This document shows, one piece after another, positions 18,769 to 27,160 of a stretch of DNA of 64,000 nt. The notes beneath the pieces are model-generated. The model had not been told where the DNA came from and searched no databases. It saw only the letters and a program-made list of their open reading frames with translations. Each line of letters starts with the position of its first letter. Within the stretch, counting starts at the first letter, position 1. This DNA comes from Caulifigura coniformis. Lineage in GTDB: Bacteria; Planctomycetota; Planctomycetia; Planctomycetales; Planctomycetaceae. A program made the position numbers and the translations under genes. The DNA is taken from assembly GCF_007745175.1 (NCBI RefSeq), contig NZ_CP036271.1, positions 5,220,314 to 5,284,313 of the forward strand. Reading direction: 5' to 3'.

Positions 18769-20586
18769 ATGCGAGCTGGCGCCCTGGCGGTCCTCTGCGC
18801 GGTCGCGATGGCGTGTCTCGCCTGTCCGGAGACCGTCTGCGCACAGACAGACCCGGGTGAATTGGCGATCAACGTCGGAGAGACGCTCTGGGGTTTCGAT
18901 GGCAAGGCGGTGGCGGACACGTTCACGCCGCTGTCGATCCTTGTTCAGAACACGGGGCCGAAGAGCGCGAGCGGGACGTTCCGCCTGCAGCGCGGCCTTC
19001 CGCTCGACGTGAACCGTGAACCGCCGATTGAGATTCCGTTCGAGGTCCCGCCGTTCGAGGAACGCTGGATCCAGGCGGCGCCCTACATCGTGGATGACTA
19101 CATCCCGTGGCAGCTCAGCTGGGGGCGGCGGGAGAATCAGAAGCTGGAGTTGCCGCAGGCCCGACTGGGAGAGGCGGCGGCCATCCTGCTGGTGAATCCG
19201 AACGACCGGGCTCGTTCGAGTGGCGCCGTCCGCCGATTCCGTTCGAACCTGTTTCCCGCCACCATCACGGTGACGGATGGCCTGCAGACGGTGTTCCTGA
19301 ACTCTGTCCCGGACATTCAGGGGGCACGGCTCCAGACGTTCCTGGAATGGCTGAATCGTGGCGGGCGCGTGATCCTCCTGCAGGGCGACGATCACCAGTT
19401 TCCGCGATTTCCGTCGACACTCGCCGCACTCAACAACCCCGAAGAAACATTCGCCGTCGGCAGCGGACAGGTGCGGCGGATGGCGGTCGAGGTCGGCGAC
19501 ATTGATGAAGCACAGCTGCACCGCGTGACCCGCCCCGAGCGGCCCGAGTCGCTCAAGGACGCGACGGCCGCTTTTCGCGATCCGATGCGCACCTACAACG
19601 GCCGGTATCCGTGGTCGCGGGATCGGGCGATTCTGGAAAGGCTGGAGTCGGTTTCCCGGTTCCATCGCCGGTGGTGGCTGATTTATCCGCTGGCGCTGCT
19701 GTATCTGCTGGCGGTGTTCCCGGGAACCTTCGCCGTCGCGCACTCCCGGAAGGGGGTGAAGGGGTTCTACCTTGCCTACTTCGCGACGGCCGTGGTGTTC
19801 TCCTGGGCGTTCAAGACGCTGGGGGGAGTGGGCGGAGGAGACAAGAATCGCATTCGTTCGGCGACGATTGCCCAGCAGATCGCGCCGGGCGTGTTCGATT
19901 GCAGCCAGTGGAGCAGCCTCGCGGCGGTCAACGGCGGGTGGTTCACCATCGGCCATGAAGGGAGTGGGCGGCTGTATTCACCGTGCGAAGAGTTCGAGAT
20001 GCCGCACGGTCAGATCACCTCCGGGACGGAGGCGCGGTATGAGGTCGATATTCCCGTCGCGAGCACGCGGTCTGCCGTCTCGAGGTTTCGGACGACGGCT
20101 CCGGCCGTGGGCGCGCAGCTTCGTTCACTGGCGTTTGCCGACCGGAAGCTGAGTACGTGCGCGGTGGAGTTCGAAGGCTTGCCGGCCGAACCGATCTCGG
20201 CATTTGCCTGCCATCGGGAAGGGCTGTTCAAGCTTCAGAAGAATGGGGACGTGTGGATGTCGGGACGCCAGCTGTCGATGGCGACGGCCGTGTTCATCAG
20301 CAACCTGGACCAGCTTCCGAATTACTCCTGGAACGCGCGCGGCAAGCAGCCGGCCGAGACGTTGCCGACGACGGAGTTTTTTCATTCGCTGGAACGGCCG
20401 CTCGTGGGGAACGCGTTCAGGATCCGGGGCCATGTCGAACCGTGGTCGGCGACGATGCCCGCAGGACGGCTTCGCGTGATGGCGCTGGTGGAGAATGAGG
20501 GCGCATTCGCGCCGGTCGCTCCCGGATTCGAGGACGTGCAGGGATGCGTGCTGTACGTGATCGATCTGCCGGTCTCTGAGAACTGA
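18769..20586 (+). CDS. Large secreted/membrane protein of unknown function
   Basis: 605 residues with a signal peptide (about 1-26, ending CAQT). The N-terminal half is beta-rich (FTPLSILVQNTGPKSASGTFRLQ), then LQTFLEWLNRGGRVILLQGDD, which resembles the GATase-like segment of gliding or ABC-associated exoproteins. Two membrane helices lie around 305-350 (WWLIYPLALLYLLAVFPGTF). The C-terminal half is again extracytoplasmic. It is followed after 15 bp by an ABC-2 permease, so it may be its accessory protein. I do not recognise a named family. Confidence 0.7.
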   Translation: MRAGALAVLCAVAMACLACPETVCAQTDPGELAINVGETLWGFDGKAVADTFTPLSILVQNTGPKSASGTFRLQRGLPLDVNREPPIEIPFEVPPFEERWIQAAPYIVDDYIPWQLSWGRRENQKLELPQARLGEAAAILLVNPNDRARSSGAVRRFRSNLFPATITVTDGLQTVFLNSVPDIQGARLQTFLEWLNRGGRVILLQGDDHQFPRFPSTLAALNNPEETFAVGSGQVRRMAVEVGDIDEAQLHRVTRPERPESLKDATAAFRDPMRTYNGRYPWSRDRAILERLESVSRFHRRWWLIYPLALLYLLAVFPGTFAVAHSRKGVKGFYLAYFATAVVFSWAFKTLGGVGGGDKNRIRSATIAQQIAPGVFDCSQWSSLAAVNGGWFTIGHEGSGRLYSPCEEFEMPHGQITSGTEARYEVDIPVASTRSAVSRFRTTAPAVGAQLRSLAFADRKLSTCAVEFEGLPAEPISAFACHREGLFKLQKNGDVWMSGRQLSMATAVFISNLDQLPNYSWNARGKQPAETLPTTEFFHSLERPLVGNAFRIRGHVEPWSATMPAGRLRVMALVENEGAFAPVAPGFEDVQGCVLYVIDLPVSEN

Positions 20587-20601
20587 AGGGGCGCCGGCGC
20601 G

Positions 20602-22179
20602 ATGTTTCACGGAACCGTCACCCTGCTGTCCCGTTCGCTGCGGCTGGATGCACTGCAGAAACGGGCGCATGCGTTCCGCTTCGTGTCGATCGGCGTGGTG
20701 TTCCTCCTGCTGCTGGCGACGCATATTTACACCGGAGGACGCGGGTCGCCCGGCCTGCGGTTCTTCTCGCTGATTTGTCATCTCTGCCTGGGGCTGATCA
20801 CGGTCGCCGCGGCGGGGCATTTTTCGACAGCAATCACCGAAGAGAAGGAAGCGGGCACGCTCAACCTGATCCTGCTGGCGAACGTTCCGTCGCTGGCCAT
20901 ACTCGTCGGCAAATCGACGACCCGGATCGTGTCGGTGCTGCTCGTGTTTGCGGGGATCTTCCCATTCGCGCTGCTGGCTTTGGCGCTCGGCGGAGCGACG
21001 GCCCATCAGGTGTGGTCCGGACTGCTGGCGCTTGCGGCTTACCTGGTGCTCGTCGCAAATATCGGGCTGCTGGCCTCGGTGCTGAAACGGACGGGGGCCG
21101 GAGCGTCGGTGATCACGACGGCGGCGATGGTGATGCTGCTCGGGGCCCCGTACCTGCTCTCGAAGCTGGCGTTGACGCTGGTGTACGTCGGCTGGGCGAC
21201 GGCGGGCAGCCCGTTCATTTCCTTTCTCACCGACGCGCAGTCGCGACTCGACGAATTCTCCATCGTCACCCGCATCGATCGCATCCAGGCGACGGGCTTC
21301 AATGAATCGGCCTGGAGCGGCCAGGTGATCCTGAGCCTGGCGATCGGCTCGTTGCTGTTCTGCGTGTCGTGCCTGTTGTTTCGCCGGTTCTGCGAGTATC
21401 TCGACGACGACGCGCCGGAACGGGCCGGAGTGATGAAAGTGAAAGGTGGGATGCATCGATCGTGGTGGCGGAGGCTGTTCACGCCCCGGCCCTGGAGAAA
21501 CGCGATCGCGTGGAAGGATTTCCATTTCCTTGTCGGCGGGCTGCCCGGCCTGCTCGTGCGTTTCGCGATGATTCCGCTGATTGCCGTCGGGCTGTTCGCG
21601 GTCGACAAGCTGCTTGCGGCGGGGATGAACCTCAAGGCTCCCGACGCGCTGCGTCTGGCGCTGTTGCTGGCCGCGGGGCTGGAAGCGATCGCCCTGTCGG
21701 CCCGCATCTTCAATGTGGAGTACCGCCGGCAGACGCTGTGCACGCTCGCGCTGCTTCCCCGATCGACGATCTCGGTGTGCTACTCGAAAGTGGCCGGCTG
21801 CAGCCTCGTCCTGATTCCGTTCGTGTTCTGGTTCATCCTCGTCGGCGCCATGTATTCGATTGAGCTGCAGGGACTGGCGGACATCTACCTCATCGATTCC
21901 CGCGCCATCGTCCTGGCGTGCCTGGCGATCCTCCTGGTGCACCTGACGGCCTGCCTCTCGCTGCATGTGAAGTGGGGCGCTTTGCCGCTGTCGATCATGG
22001 TGTTGATGGTGCTGTCGAGTTGCCTGTCGCCATTTGTGGCGATGGTCGCCGCGACGACTCGCGTGGCGACTGGCCGCGATTCGGTCGGGGCCGTGCCGGT
22101 GCTGTACCTGACCTTCCTGATCTGCGGGGTGCTGCAGATTGCGATCGGGCTTCGATTCCGCCGGGCCGCGGCGGAATAG
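20602..22179 (+). CDS. ABC-2 type transporter permease-like membrane protein
   Basis: 525 residues with about twelve hydrophobic segments in two halves joined by a basic linker (about 275-300). The block FSTAITEEKEAGTLNLILLANV is the conserved signature of ABC-2/GldF-type permeases; the second half carries RQTLCTLALLPRSTISVCYSKV, a degenerate copy. This suggests an internal duplication. No ATPase gene is adjacent, so it must use one encoded elsewhere. It ends the long operon that starts at 12873. Confidence 0.8.
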   Translation: MFHGTVTLLSRSLRLDALQKRAHAFRFVSIGVVFLLLLATHIYTGGRGSPGLRFFSLICHLCLGLITVAAAGHFSTAITEEKEAGTLNLILLANVPSLAILVGKSTTRIVSVLLVFAGIFPFALLALALGGATAHQVWSGLLALAAYLVLVANIGLLASVLKRTGAGASVITTAAMVMLLGAPYLLSKLALTLVYVGWATAGSPFISFLTDAQSRLDEFSIVTRIDRIQATGFNESAWSGQVILSLAIGSLLFCVSCLLFRRFCEYLDDDAPERAGVMKVKGGMHRSWWRRLFTPRPWRNAIAWKDFHFLVGGLPGLLVRFAMIPLIAVGLFAVDKLLAAGMNLKAPDALRLALLLAAGLEAIALSARIFNVEYRRQTLCTLALLPRSTISVCYSKVAGCSLVLIPFVFWFILVGAMYSIELQGLADIYLIDSRAIVLACLAILLVHLTACLSLHVKWGALPLSIMVLMVLSSCLSPFVAMVAATTRVATGRDSVGAVPVLYLTFLICGVLQIAIGLRFRRAAAE

Positions 22180-22582
22180 GGGCGACTGCGGGGTGGCAAG
22201 CTGTTCCGGTTCGGGAAAGGGTGACGCCGGGGCAAGCTTCCCGCGACGCGACGCTTTCACGGGCGGACCGGGAACAGGGAGCGTGAAACGTGCTGGAAAT
22301 TTTCTGTTTCCCGAGCCGTGTCCTGTGGCGCGGGTAAGTTTCTGTCGGGTCCACATGGGTCAGGGTGAAGCCGGATCAACAGGCTCCTGACGCTGCGTAG
22401 ATGCCAGGCAGCAACGCCTCCCCGGTTCCTGATGAGTCGCCCTTTTGCGGGCCGCGGCCATCACCGGGTCGGCACAGAACGCTCGTTCTGGCTGCGGCAT
22501 CGCGCGTCGTCAATTGGCCTGGGGTTCCGAGGCAGAGGGTTTCCGGCGGGTCCAGTCGCGTTGTCCTGAGAGTGAGTGGAAT
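22180..22582 (+). other. 403-bp intergenic region
   Basis: No gene or recognised RNA is visible. The first 100 bp should contain the end of the long pilin operon; a promoter for the following secreted protein should lie near the right end. Several G/C-rich inverted repeats are possible but none is followed by a T-run. Confidence 0.4.
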
Positions 22583-23167
22583 ATGAAGCGATTTGCAAAG
22601 CGTCGAATCGGGATGATGCTGGTCTGTCTCGCCGGTGGTTCAGCGGCTGTCACTGGAGCGGAACAACCGATCGTGCAGGCGGGCTGCAACTGCCAGCAGG
22701 GTGGAGGCGGGGGCATGGCGATGCCGATGCCTGTGGAAACGCCCCACCTGCGTCCGACACCCGGCTATTCAAACTGGACGCCGGGTCCGATGCCGCCGAC
22801 GATCTCCGGTCCTGTGGTCAGTCTGCCTCCGGGCACGCTCGGGCAGACGTACGTTCGTCCGTCTGCACCGGTCCCTGCGGTGAAGCATCCGCGGGCCGGA
22901 ATGATCGATGTGCGTGCGACGGGGGCGACCTCGGTTTCCGTGCAGTGGACGCACCCCTATCGCCTGGAAGACGAGCTCGAGGGCTTCGTCGACGCGAAGG
23001 ATAAGGACGTGTTCCACTTCGAGGAGAAGCAGATGCTCCCCGGTGTCCCCTACATCGTGCGAATTGAAGCGCGGTACGGCACCGAGGACAATCCCCGCTA
23101 CGAGGAACGCTACGCGCGGCTCATCATGGGGCGGATCGTGAGCGTCGACTTCGACGAGAAACAGTGA
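22583..23167 (+). CDS. Secreted hypothetical protein
   Basis: 194 residues. A signal peptide (about 1-25, cut near VTGAEQ) is followed by a Cys pair (GCNCQQGGGGG) and a Pro-rich linker (about 45-105), then a C-terminal domain of about 85 residues beginning AGMIDVRATGATSVSVQWTHP, which looks like a beta-sandwich (fibronectin III-like) fold. No catalytic motif is visible. Start ATG 22583 was chosen because it opens the signal peptide. A strong terminator follows, so it is a single-gene unit. Confidence 0.65.
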   Translation: MKRFAKRRIGMMLVCLAGGSAAVTGAEQPIVQAGCNCQQGGGGGMAMPMPVETPHLRPTPGYSNWTPGPMPPTISGPVVSLPPGTLGQTYVRPSAPVPAVKHPRAGMIDVRATGATSVSVQWTHPYRLEDELEGFVDAKDKDVFHFEEKQMLPGVPYIVRIEARYGTEDNPRYEERYARLIMGRIVSVDFDEKQ

Positions 23168-23205
23168 ACCGAGCCTTCCGTCCCCTCCCGGGGACGGAAC
23201 ATTGA

Positions 23206-23257
23206 CCCGCGGAGCATCAGGCGGTGGCGATCCCGTCCTGATGTGCCGCGGGTTTTT
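23206..23257 (+). terminator. Rho-independent terminator
   Basis: A 16-bp stem with two mismatched positions: CCCGCGGAGCATCAGG (23206-23221) and CCTGATGTGCCGCGGG (23237-23252), loop 15 nt, followed by TTTTT. It ends the secreted hypothetical gene. Confidence 0.8.
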
Positions 23258-23287
23258 CGTTGACGCCGCGGAGCCGAACGCGGGCGG

Positions 23288-24199
23288 TCAAACCTTCTTG
23301 ACCGCTTCACGGACGGCCGCGAGGCAGAGCTCCACGTCCGCCAGGGGATTCTTTTCGCTCTCCTCGTATTCGAGAGCGACGCAGTTCTGGTAGTTCAGCT
23401 TCTTGAGCGCCTGCAGAACTCCGACGATGTCGAGTTCCCCTTCGCCGAGGACAGTGAAGAGCTTGTTCTCTTTCGCCAGCATTCCCTGGCGGTTCTTCGT
23501 GAGGGTCGGCGCGATTTTTTCCTGCTCCTCCGGCGATTTGACGGTGCGCACGTCCTTCAGATGCACGCCGTGGACCCTGGGGCCGAACTTCTGGATCACC
23601 TCGACGGGATTCTCATTGCTGCGGAGGTAATGGCCCGTGTCGACGCAGGCGCCGATCTTCTCGTGCCGGTTGGTGAGCCACTTCAGGACGTCGTCGGCCT
23701 TGTCGTAGCGGTGGCCCGGGCCGTGGTTGTGAATGGCGATGGCGACGTCGTATTCCGCGACCAGCTTGTCGAGCAGATCAAACGTCTGGCGATCGGGATC
23801 GGGATCGGCCGACAACGAGACGATGCCCATGGCCTTCGCGAAGTCGAAGATCTCGCGGGCCTTGGTCTCGTCATTGGAAAACCGGACGACTCCGTAGGAG
23901 AGGAGGGTGACGTCGGAGCCGGCGAGGAGCTTTTTCGACTCGTTCACGGACGCCGGGAGCGTGCTCAGCGGGACATGCTTGGGAAACGACTCCCAGTATT
24001 TGATTCCCAGCATCTTCGTATGCGCAAGTGCGGTCGGCGCGTCGAACGCCCGAAGCGTGTAGCTCTGCAGTCCGACTTTGAATCCGCCGTACGGGTCGGG
24101 CGCGGCGAAGGCTGGCCGACCGGAGAGGAGCAATCCCCCGGCGGCAGCGGCGGCGGAGGCGAGAAAACCACGTCGGGAGGTCGCAGCGTTGAGAGGCAT
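23288..24199 (-). CDS. Sugar phosphate isomerase/epimerase-like TIM-barrel protein, Tat-exported
   Basis: 303 residues from ATG 24199 (AGGA 9 bp upstream; a TTG at 24217 adds six residues). The start TSRRGFLASAAAAAGGLL is a twin-arginine signal. The rest fits the AP endonuclease 2 / xylose isomerase-like barrel: IAIHNHGPGHRY, CVDTGHY, VHGVHLKDV and ALEYEE supply likely metal-binding His, Asp and Glu residues. Planctomycetes carry many such exported isomerase-like proteins with unknown sugar substrates. It stands between the terminator and a tRNA gene, alone on the minus strand. Confidence 0.85.
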   Translation of the reverse strand: MPLNAATSRRGFLASAAAAAGGLLLSGRPAFAAPDPYGGFKVGLQSYTLRAFDAPTALAHTKMLGIKYWESFPKHVPLSTLPASVNESKKLLAGSDVTLLSYGVVRFSNDETKAREIFDFAKAMGIVSLSADPDPDRQTFDLLDKLVAEYDVAIAIHNHGPGHRYDKADDVLKWLTNRHEKIGACVDTGHYLRSNENPVEVIQKFGPRVHGVHLKDVRTVKSPEEQEKIAPTLTKNRQGMLAKENKLFTVLGEGELDIVGVLQALKKLNYQNCVALEYEESEKNPLADVELCLAAVREAVKKV

Positions 24200-24285
24200 G
24201 GGCAATCCTGGGCGCAACGGGAAGCAGTGGTGGTTCCGCGCAGTATAGCCGCCGCGCCGTTCACCCGCCCACGACGAGCCGGCGG

Positions 24286-24304
24286 GGAGGGCAAGGGGCC
24301 CTCC
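24286..24304 (-). terminator. Hairpin downstream of tRNA-Arg
   Basis: GGAGGGC (24286-24292) and GCCCTCC (24298-24304) form a perfect 7-bp stem with a 5-nt loop, 26 bp beyond the tRNA 3' end on the minus strand. Possible tRNA terminator. Confidence 0.4.
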
Positions 24305-24329
24305 TTCGCCGCGCGACGGACTGAGAAAG

Positions 24330-24403
24330 CACTCCCGGAGGGATTCGAACCCCCGACCGACGGTTTAGAAAACCGTTGCTCTATCCTCCTGAGCTACGGG
24401 AGC
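24330..24403 (-). tRNA. tRNA-Arg, anticodon UCU
   Basis: 74-nt cloverleaf read on the minus strand: acceptor GCTCCCG/CGGGAGT with a G-U first pair, D arm GCTC/GAGC, anticodon stem ACGGT/ACCGT around loop TTTCTAA (anticodon TCT, decoding AGA), 5-nt variable loop, T arm GGGGG-TTCGAAT-CCCTC, discriminator G. CCA is not encoded. Bases 1-40 are duplicated at 36609-36656, which shows that this gene is the attachment site of the adjacent element. Confidence 0.95.
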
Positions 24404-24411
24404 AAGTTGTT
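24364..24411. repeat. Left 48-bp attachment repeat (attL)
   Basis: Identical over 48 bp to 36609-36656, in direct orientation. It covers the tRNA-Arg gene from its 5' end to the start of the 3' anticodon stem (tRNA bases 40-1) plus 8 bp upstream of the gene. The identity stops exactly at 24364 and 24411. Confidence 0.93.
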
Positions 24412-24430
24412 TGTAGGTAGGAGCTTACCG

Positions 24431-24477
24431 CCAGTTGTTGGTTCGTAATCCTAACTGGCTTTACGCCTTTTTACGCC
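24431..24477. promoter_or_regulatory. Candidate integrase arm sites beside attL
   Basis: TTTACGCC occurs twice, 10 bp apart, at 24460-24467 and 24470-24477; ATTACGCC occurs at 36480-36487 near the other end. CCAGTT (24431-24436) and AACTGG (24453-24458) form an inverted pair beside them. Spaced short repeats next to the core are what integrase arm-binding sites look like. The tRNA promoter must also lie here after integration. Confidence 0.35.
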
Positions 24478-24510
24478 CTTCGTAAACTCGGTGGGAGTAA
24501 TGACATAAAG

Positions 24511-24539
24511 GAACCCGCCAGTTTGCAGCTGACGGGTTC
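24511..24539 (-). terminator. Hairpin between attL and the integrase gene
   Basis: GAACCCGCCAG (24511-24521) and CTGACGGGTTC (24529-24539) pair with one mismatch around a 7-nt loop. On the minus strand the stem is followed by CTTTAT, so it could stop transcription heading toward the tRNA gene; an alternative is a leader structure of the integrase mRNA. Confidence 0.4.
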
Positions 24540-24572
24540 TAGGACACACCCCTGAGTAGAGAGGTGCGACCA

Positions 24573-26132
24573 ATGGGCGTCGATTCTAACGCTTCCCGTA
24601 ATGACGGTAAACGTGCGGCAAGGGTGGCAAAGGGCGTAGATACGCCCAGCCCGAAATTTCCTCTTCGAGTGCACAAGGGGACGGGCTATTGGTGCAAGAA
24701 GATCAATGGCAGGGTGTACTATTTCGGAAAGGTCTCGGACGATCCGACAGGTGCCCTCGCTCTGGAGGATTACAAACGTACCGTGTCTGGCCGCGAGAAC
24801 GCGGACTCTCCGGGGCTAACGGTCAACGGGCTGGCGGGCAGATTTCTGGACCAGATGGAGGATTTGGTCCTGTCAGGGGAGCGAAGCCCCCGATCCTACG
24901 CGGCGTTGAAAGCCACTGCTAAACGAGTGGTCAAAGTCTTCGGCCGCGAACGGCTTGTGAGCGACCTGCTCCCAGACGACTTCCGCCTGTTGCGAAAGCG
25001 ACTTTCGCGTGGCCGCAATGGACGTCCATATTCCGCACAGAAGATGAAGTCGGAAATCACCCGTGCCCGTCAGATGTTTAATTTCGCTGCCGCCGAGGGG
25101 GAAGCTGTCCGCTTCGGCACCGCTTTTCGGCAGCCTTCGGCGAAGGACGTTCGTCGCGAGCGTGAGGCGCACCGGCTGAAGCACGGGCACCGGATGTTTG
25201 AGGCGACAGAAATTCGGCGACTATTGGCGGTGTTGGGTGGGGAACGCGATCCAGCTTGCCCCGATGACAATGAGGAAGAGGTACGGAAGCCGAATCTTGC
25301 ATTGAGGGCGATGGTCCTGCTGGGAGTGAACTGCGGATTCGGCAATACCGACATCGCCTGTCTTCCGCTCGCCGCGCTCGACTTAAACACAGGATGGGTC
25401 GAGCATGCTCGCACGAAGAATTCGACGCCGAGACGTTGCCCTCTTTGGCCCGAAACGATCGTCGCCCTACAGGACTATCTCGGCGTCCGTCCGAAGCCAA
25501 GACACGCCGCTGACGCCGAACTGGTGTTTCTAACCGCGAAGCAGCGGACGAAATGGGTGAAGGTGTATGCCAATGGCACGATTACGGATGGGGTGTCACA
25601 AGAGTTTAAGAAGGTGCTTGCCTCCCGCGGGTTAGCTCGGGCGAAGGTCGGCTTCTACGCCCTGCGGAGAGTTGTCGAGACAATCGGAGGGGACTCGTTG
25701 GACCAGGTAGCGGTAGATGCGATCTTGGGGCATGCGACTCCCGGAATGGGATCGGTCTATCGACAGCGGATCGCGGATGACCGCTTGCTCCGGGTGACCA
25801 CGACGGTTCGCGAATGGCTCTTTCCCGAAAAAACTTTCGGCAAAAAGAGCGACCCGAGCGACCCGCGACCCGGAGACCCAATAAACGTGGAAGATAATGG
25901 CTCCGGCGCGGGGCGCAGTTCGGAAGTGGGGGCGACCCGTGTGCGACCCGCGCCCGGCGGGAGGCGGGAACGGGTCGCTACGGGGCGCAGTCGCGGGTCG
26001 CTACCGACCGAGGAAAATCCCCAGAAAACCTTGGAACGGGTCGACGGGTCGCAGGGGTCGCAGTTTTCCGAAAACCTTTCTCGGTGGGAGGCAACGACCG
26101 CCGGGTTCGGACCGGATGGGGGTGACCGATGA
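24573..26132 (+). CDS. int: Tyrosine recombinase/integrase of the planctomycete type
   Basis: 519 residues from ATG 24573 (AGAGAGG 8 bp upstream; GTG 24564 is an alternative). An N-terminal arm domain (about 30-75), a core-binding SAM-like domain (about 82-185) and a catalytic domain (about 205-415). Catalytic residues: Lys282 region (ARTKNSTPRR), Arg365 in YALRR, His387 in LGH and nucleophile Tyr396 in SVYRQR. The box I Arg is missing: GVNCGFGNTDIACL stands where TGLRxxEL is expected, and box II has Tyr for His. Residues 420-519 are a low-complexity tail whose DNA is an array of GGGTCGC repeats. The stop overlaps the next start. Confidence 0.9.
   Translation: MGVDSNASRNDGKRAARVAKGVDTPSPKFPLRVHKGTGYWCKKINGRVYYFGKVSDDPTGALALEDYKRTVSGRENADSPGLTVNGLAGRFLDQMEDLVLSGERSPRSYAALKATAKRVVKVFGRERLVSDLLPDDFRLLRKRLSRGRNGRPYSAQKMKSEITRARQMFNFAAAEGEAVRFGTAFRQPSAKDVRREREAHRLKHGHRMFEATEIRRLLAVLGGERDPACPDDNEEEVRKPNLALRAMVLLGVNCGFGNTDIACLPLAALDLNTGWVEHARTKNSTPRRCPLWPETIVALQDYLGVRPKPRHAADAELVFLTAKQRTKWVKVYANGTITDGVSQEFKKVLASRGLARAKVGFYALRRVVETIGGDSLDQVAVDAILGHATPGMGSVYRQRIADDRLLRVTTTVREWLFPEKTFGKKSDPSDPRPGDPINVEDNGSGAGRSSEVGATRVRPAPGGRRERVATGRSRGSLPTEENPQKTLERVDGSQGSQFSENLSRWEATTAGFGPDGGDR
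25849..26061. repeat. Inverted array of GCGACCC / GGGTCGC heptamers
   Basis: GCGACCC starts at 25849, 25858, 25865, 25932 and 25943; the complement GGGTCGC starts at 25972, 25995, 26046 and 26055, with a variant GGGTCGA at 26038. The orientation flips once, near 25960. All copies lie inside the integrase C-terminal coding region. A related cluster is at 36207-36287. Confidence 0.8.
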
Positions 26133-26950
26133 GCGCCGCCAGCTATGCCAGTGCCCATGAGTTCCTCCTAAAACATCGGGAATTGGTCTACTGCATCGCG
26201 TTGGTCTATCTCCGGCCCAACACCGCCGACGCCTCTGAAACTGACCTCCGGGAACGACTGCTACCAGCAAAGGACCTGTTGGATGTTAACGCCTCTTTGC
26301 TTGTCGCTCTGATTAAAGGCGAACGTGCCAGGTGGTTCCTCAGCAACGGAGATGACTGTGAGTTCCGCGATGCGTCCGAAATCCTCGAATCGTGGGCGAG
26401 CGATATGGCGAGTGCTGCGCGAGCGATTCGACAAGATGACCTTTTGACTGCTTACGGCTTCGTACTGAAGATGTGGTGGTCCGGGAAAAAGGCAGAGGCC
26501 GTGATTACGCCTCGCATCGACGAACTTGCCGGATTCTCTGAAGGCGTACTGCACTGGCATTTGCCAGCAGTCGAAGCCTCTCCGGCTACCGCCCCTGCCG
26601 CCCCCGAGTCGAATGACAAGCACACTCTTGAGTGCGACGTTGACGGTAAAGCCGTGACGTTTGACGGTGAGCGTATCCCGATGACAAGTGCGATGGCAGT
26701 TCGGTTCTTGAGAGTGTTGTTGAAGAACGAGGGCAAGTGGATTACCGCGAAGAAGCTGAACGGCTTTGACCGCGAAATTGACGAGGACTGCAAACCTCGC
26801 GAGTTCTTTCGGCGGAAATACATTCCGCAGCAAATCGCCGTATGCATTGACAGAAACGGCCGCCCCGGCGGCGGCTATCTACTCGACTTGCATCGACGCG
26901 AGGGGCGCGAAAAGGGCGCGAAAAGGGCGGAGACGAAGGGCGCGAAGTGA
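26129..26950 (+). CDS. Putative regulator with C-terminal winged-helix-like domain
   Basis: 273 residues, start overlapping the integrase stop by ATGA. The N-terminal 150 residues are helical without recognised motifs; a Pro/Ala linker (about 150-165) leads to a domain (about 175-262) beginning LECDVDGKAVTFDGERIPM, with MAVRFLRVLLKNEGKWITAKKL and a basic wing (RREFFRRKYIPQQ-like segment, then NGRPGGGYLLDL), which reads like a winged helix. The tail is Lys-rich. Position right after the integrase suggests control of integration or replication genes, but this is inference. Confidence 0.6.
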   Translation: MSAASYASAHEFLLKHRELVYCIALVYLRPNTADASETDLRERLLPAKDLLDVNASLLVALIKGERARWFLSNGDDCEFRDASEILESWASDMASAARAIRQDDLLTAYGFVLKMWWSGKKAEAVITPRIDELAGFSEGVLHWHLPAVEASPATAPAAPESNDKHTLECDVDGKAVTFDGERIPMTSAMAVRFLRVLLKNEGKWITAKKLNGFDREIDEDCKPREFFRRKYIPQQIAVCIDRNGRPGGGYLLDLHRREGREKGAKRAETKGAK

Positions 26951-26965
26951 GCGTAGCTTCGGGGC

Positions 26966-27160
26966 ATGGACACGCCATCCCCTTCCGCCGATCCTTTCGC
27001 CACTCTCCGAAACCTGACGCTGGAACAGGTTGAGGAACGGCTCGCGGCGCTCGATGCCGAACGGGCTTCTCTGTCATTGCTTCGCCGCTCTCTAGTTGCG
27101 CGTCGCAAGCACGAGCGACGGCATGCCGCCGGTCCGGGCAAGGAGGGGGCTCGTGCCTGA
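26966..27160 (+). CDS. Small coiled-coil protein
   Basis: 64 residues. LTLEQVEERLAALDAERASL followed by LLRRSLVARRKHER is a strongly amphipathic charged helix. No known family. It starts 15 bp after the previous stop, and its end overlaps the start of the excisionase-like gene (GTG at 27153), so the three are coupled. Confidence 0.55.
   Translation: MDTPSPSADPFATLRNLTLEQVEERLAALDAERASLSLLRRSLVARRKHERRHAAGPGKEGARA

Noticed and set aside
17788-19956. 722-codon minus-strand open frame
   Set aside because: It spans two well supported plus-strand genes (DUF1559 and the 605-residue protein) and its product is rich in Arg, Gln and His without motifs.
20125-22356. 743-codon minus-strand open frame
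   Set aside because: Antisense to the ABC-2 permease with its hydrophobic segments; no recognisable domain.
22180-22582. Possible signal recognition particle or other structured RNA in the intergenic region
   Set aside because: The GGAAG tetraloop motif of SRP RNA and its flanking stems are not present.
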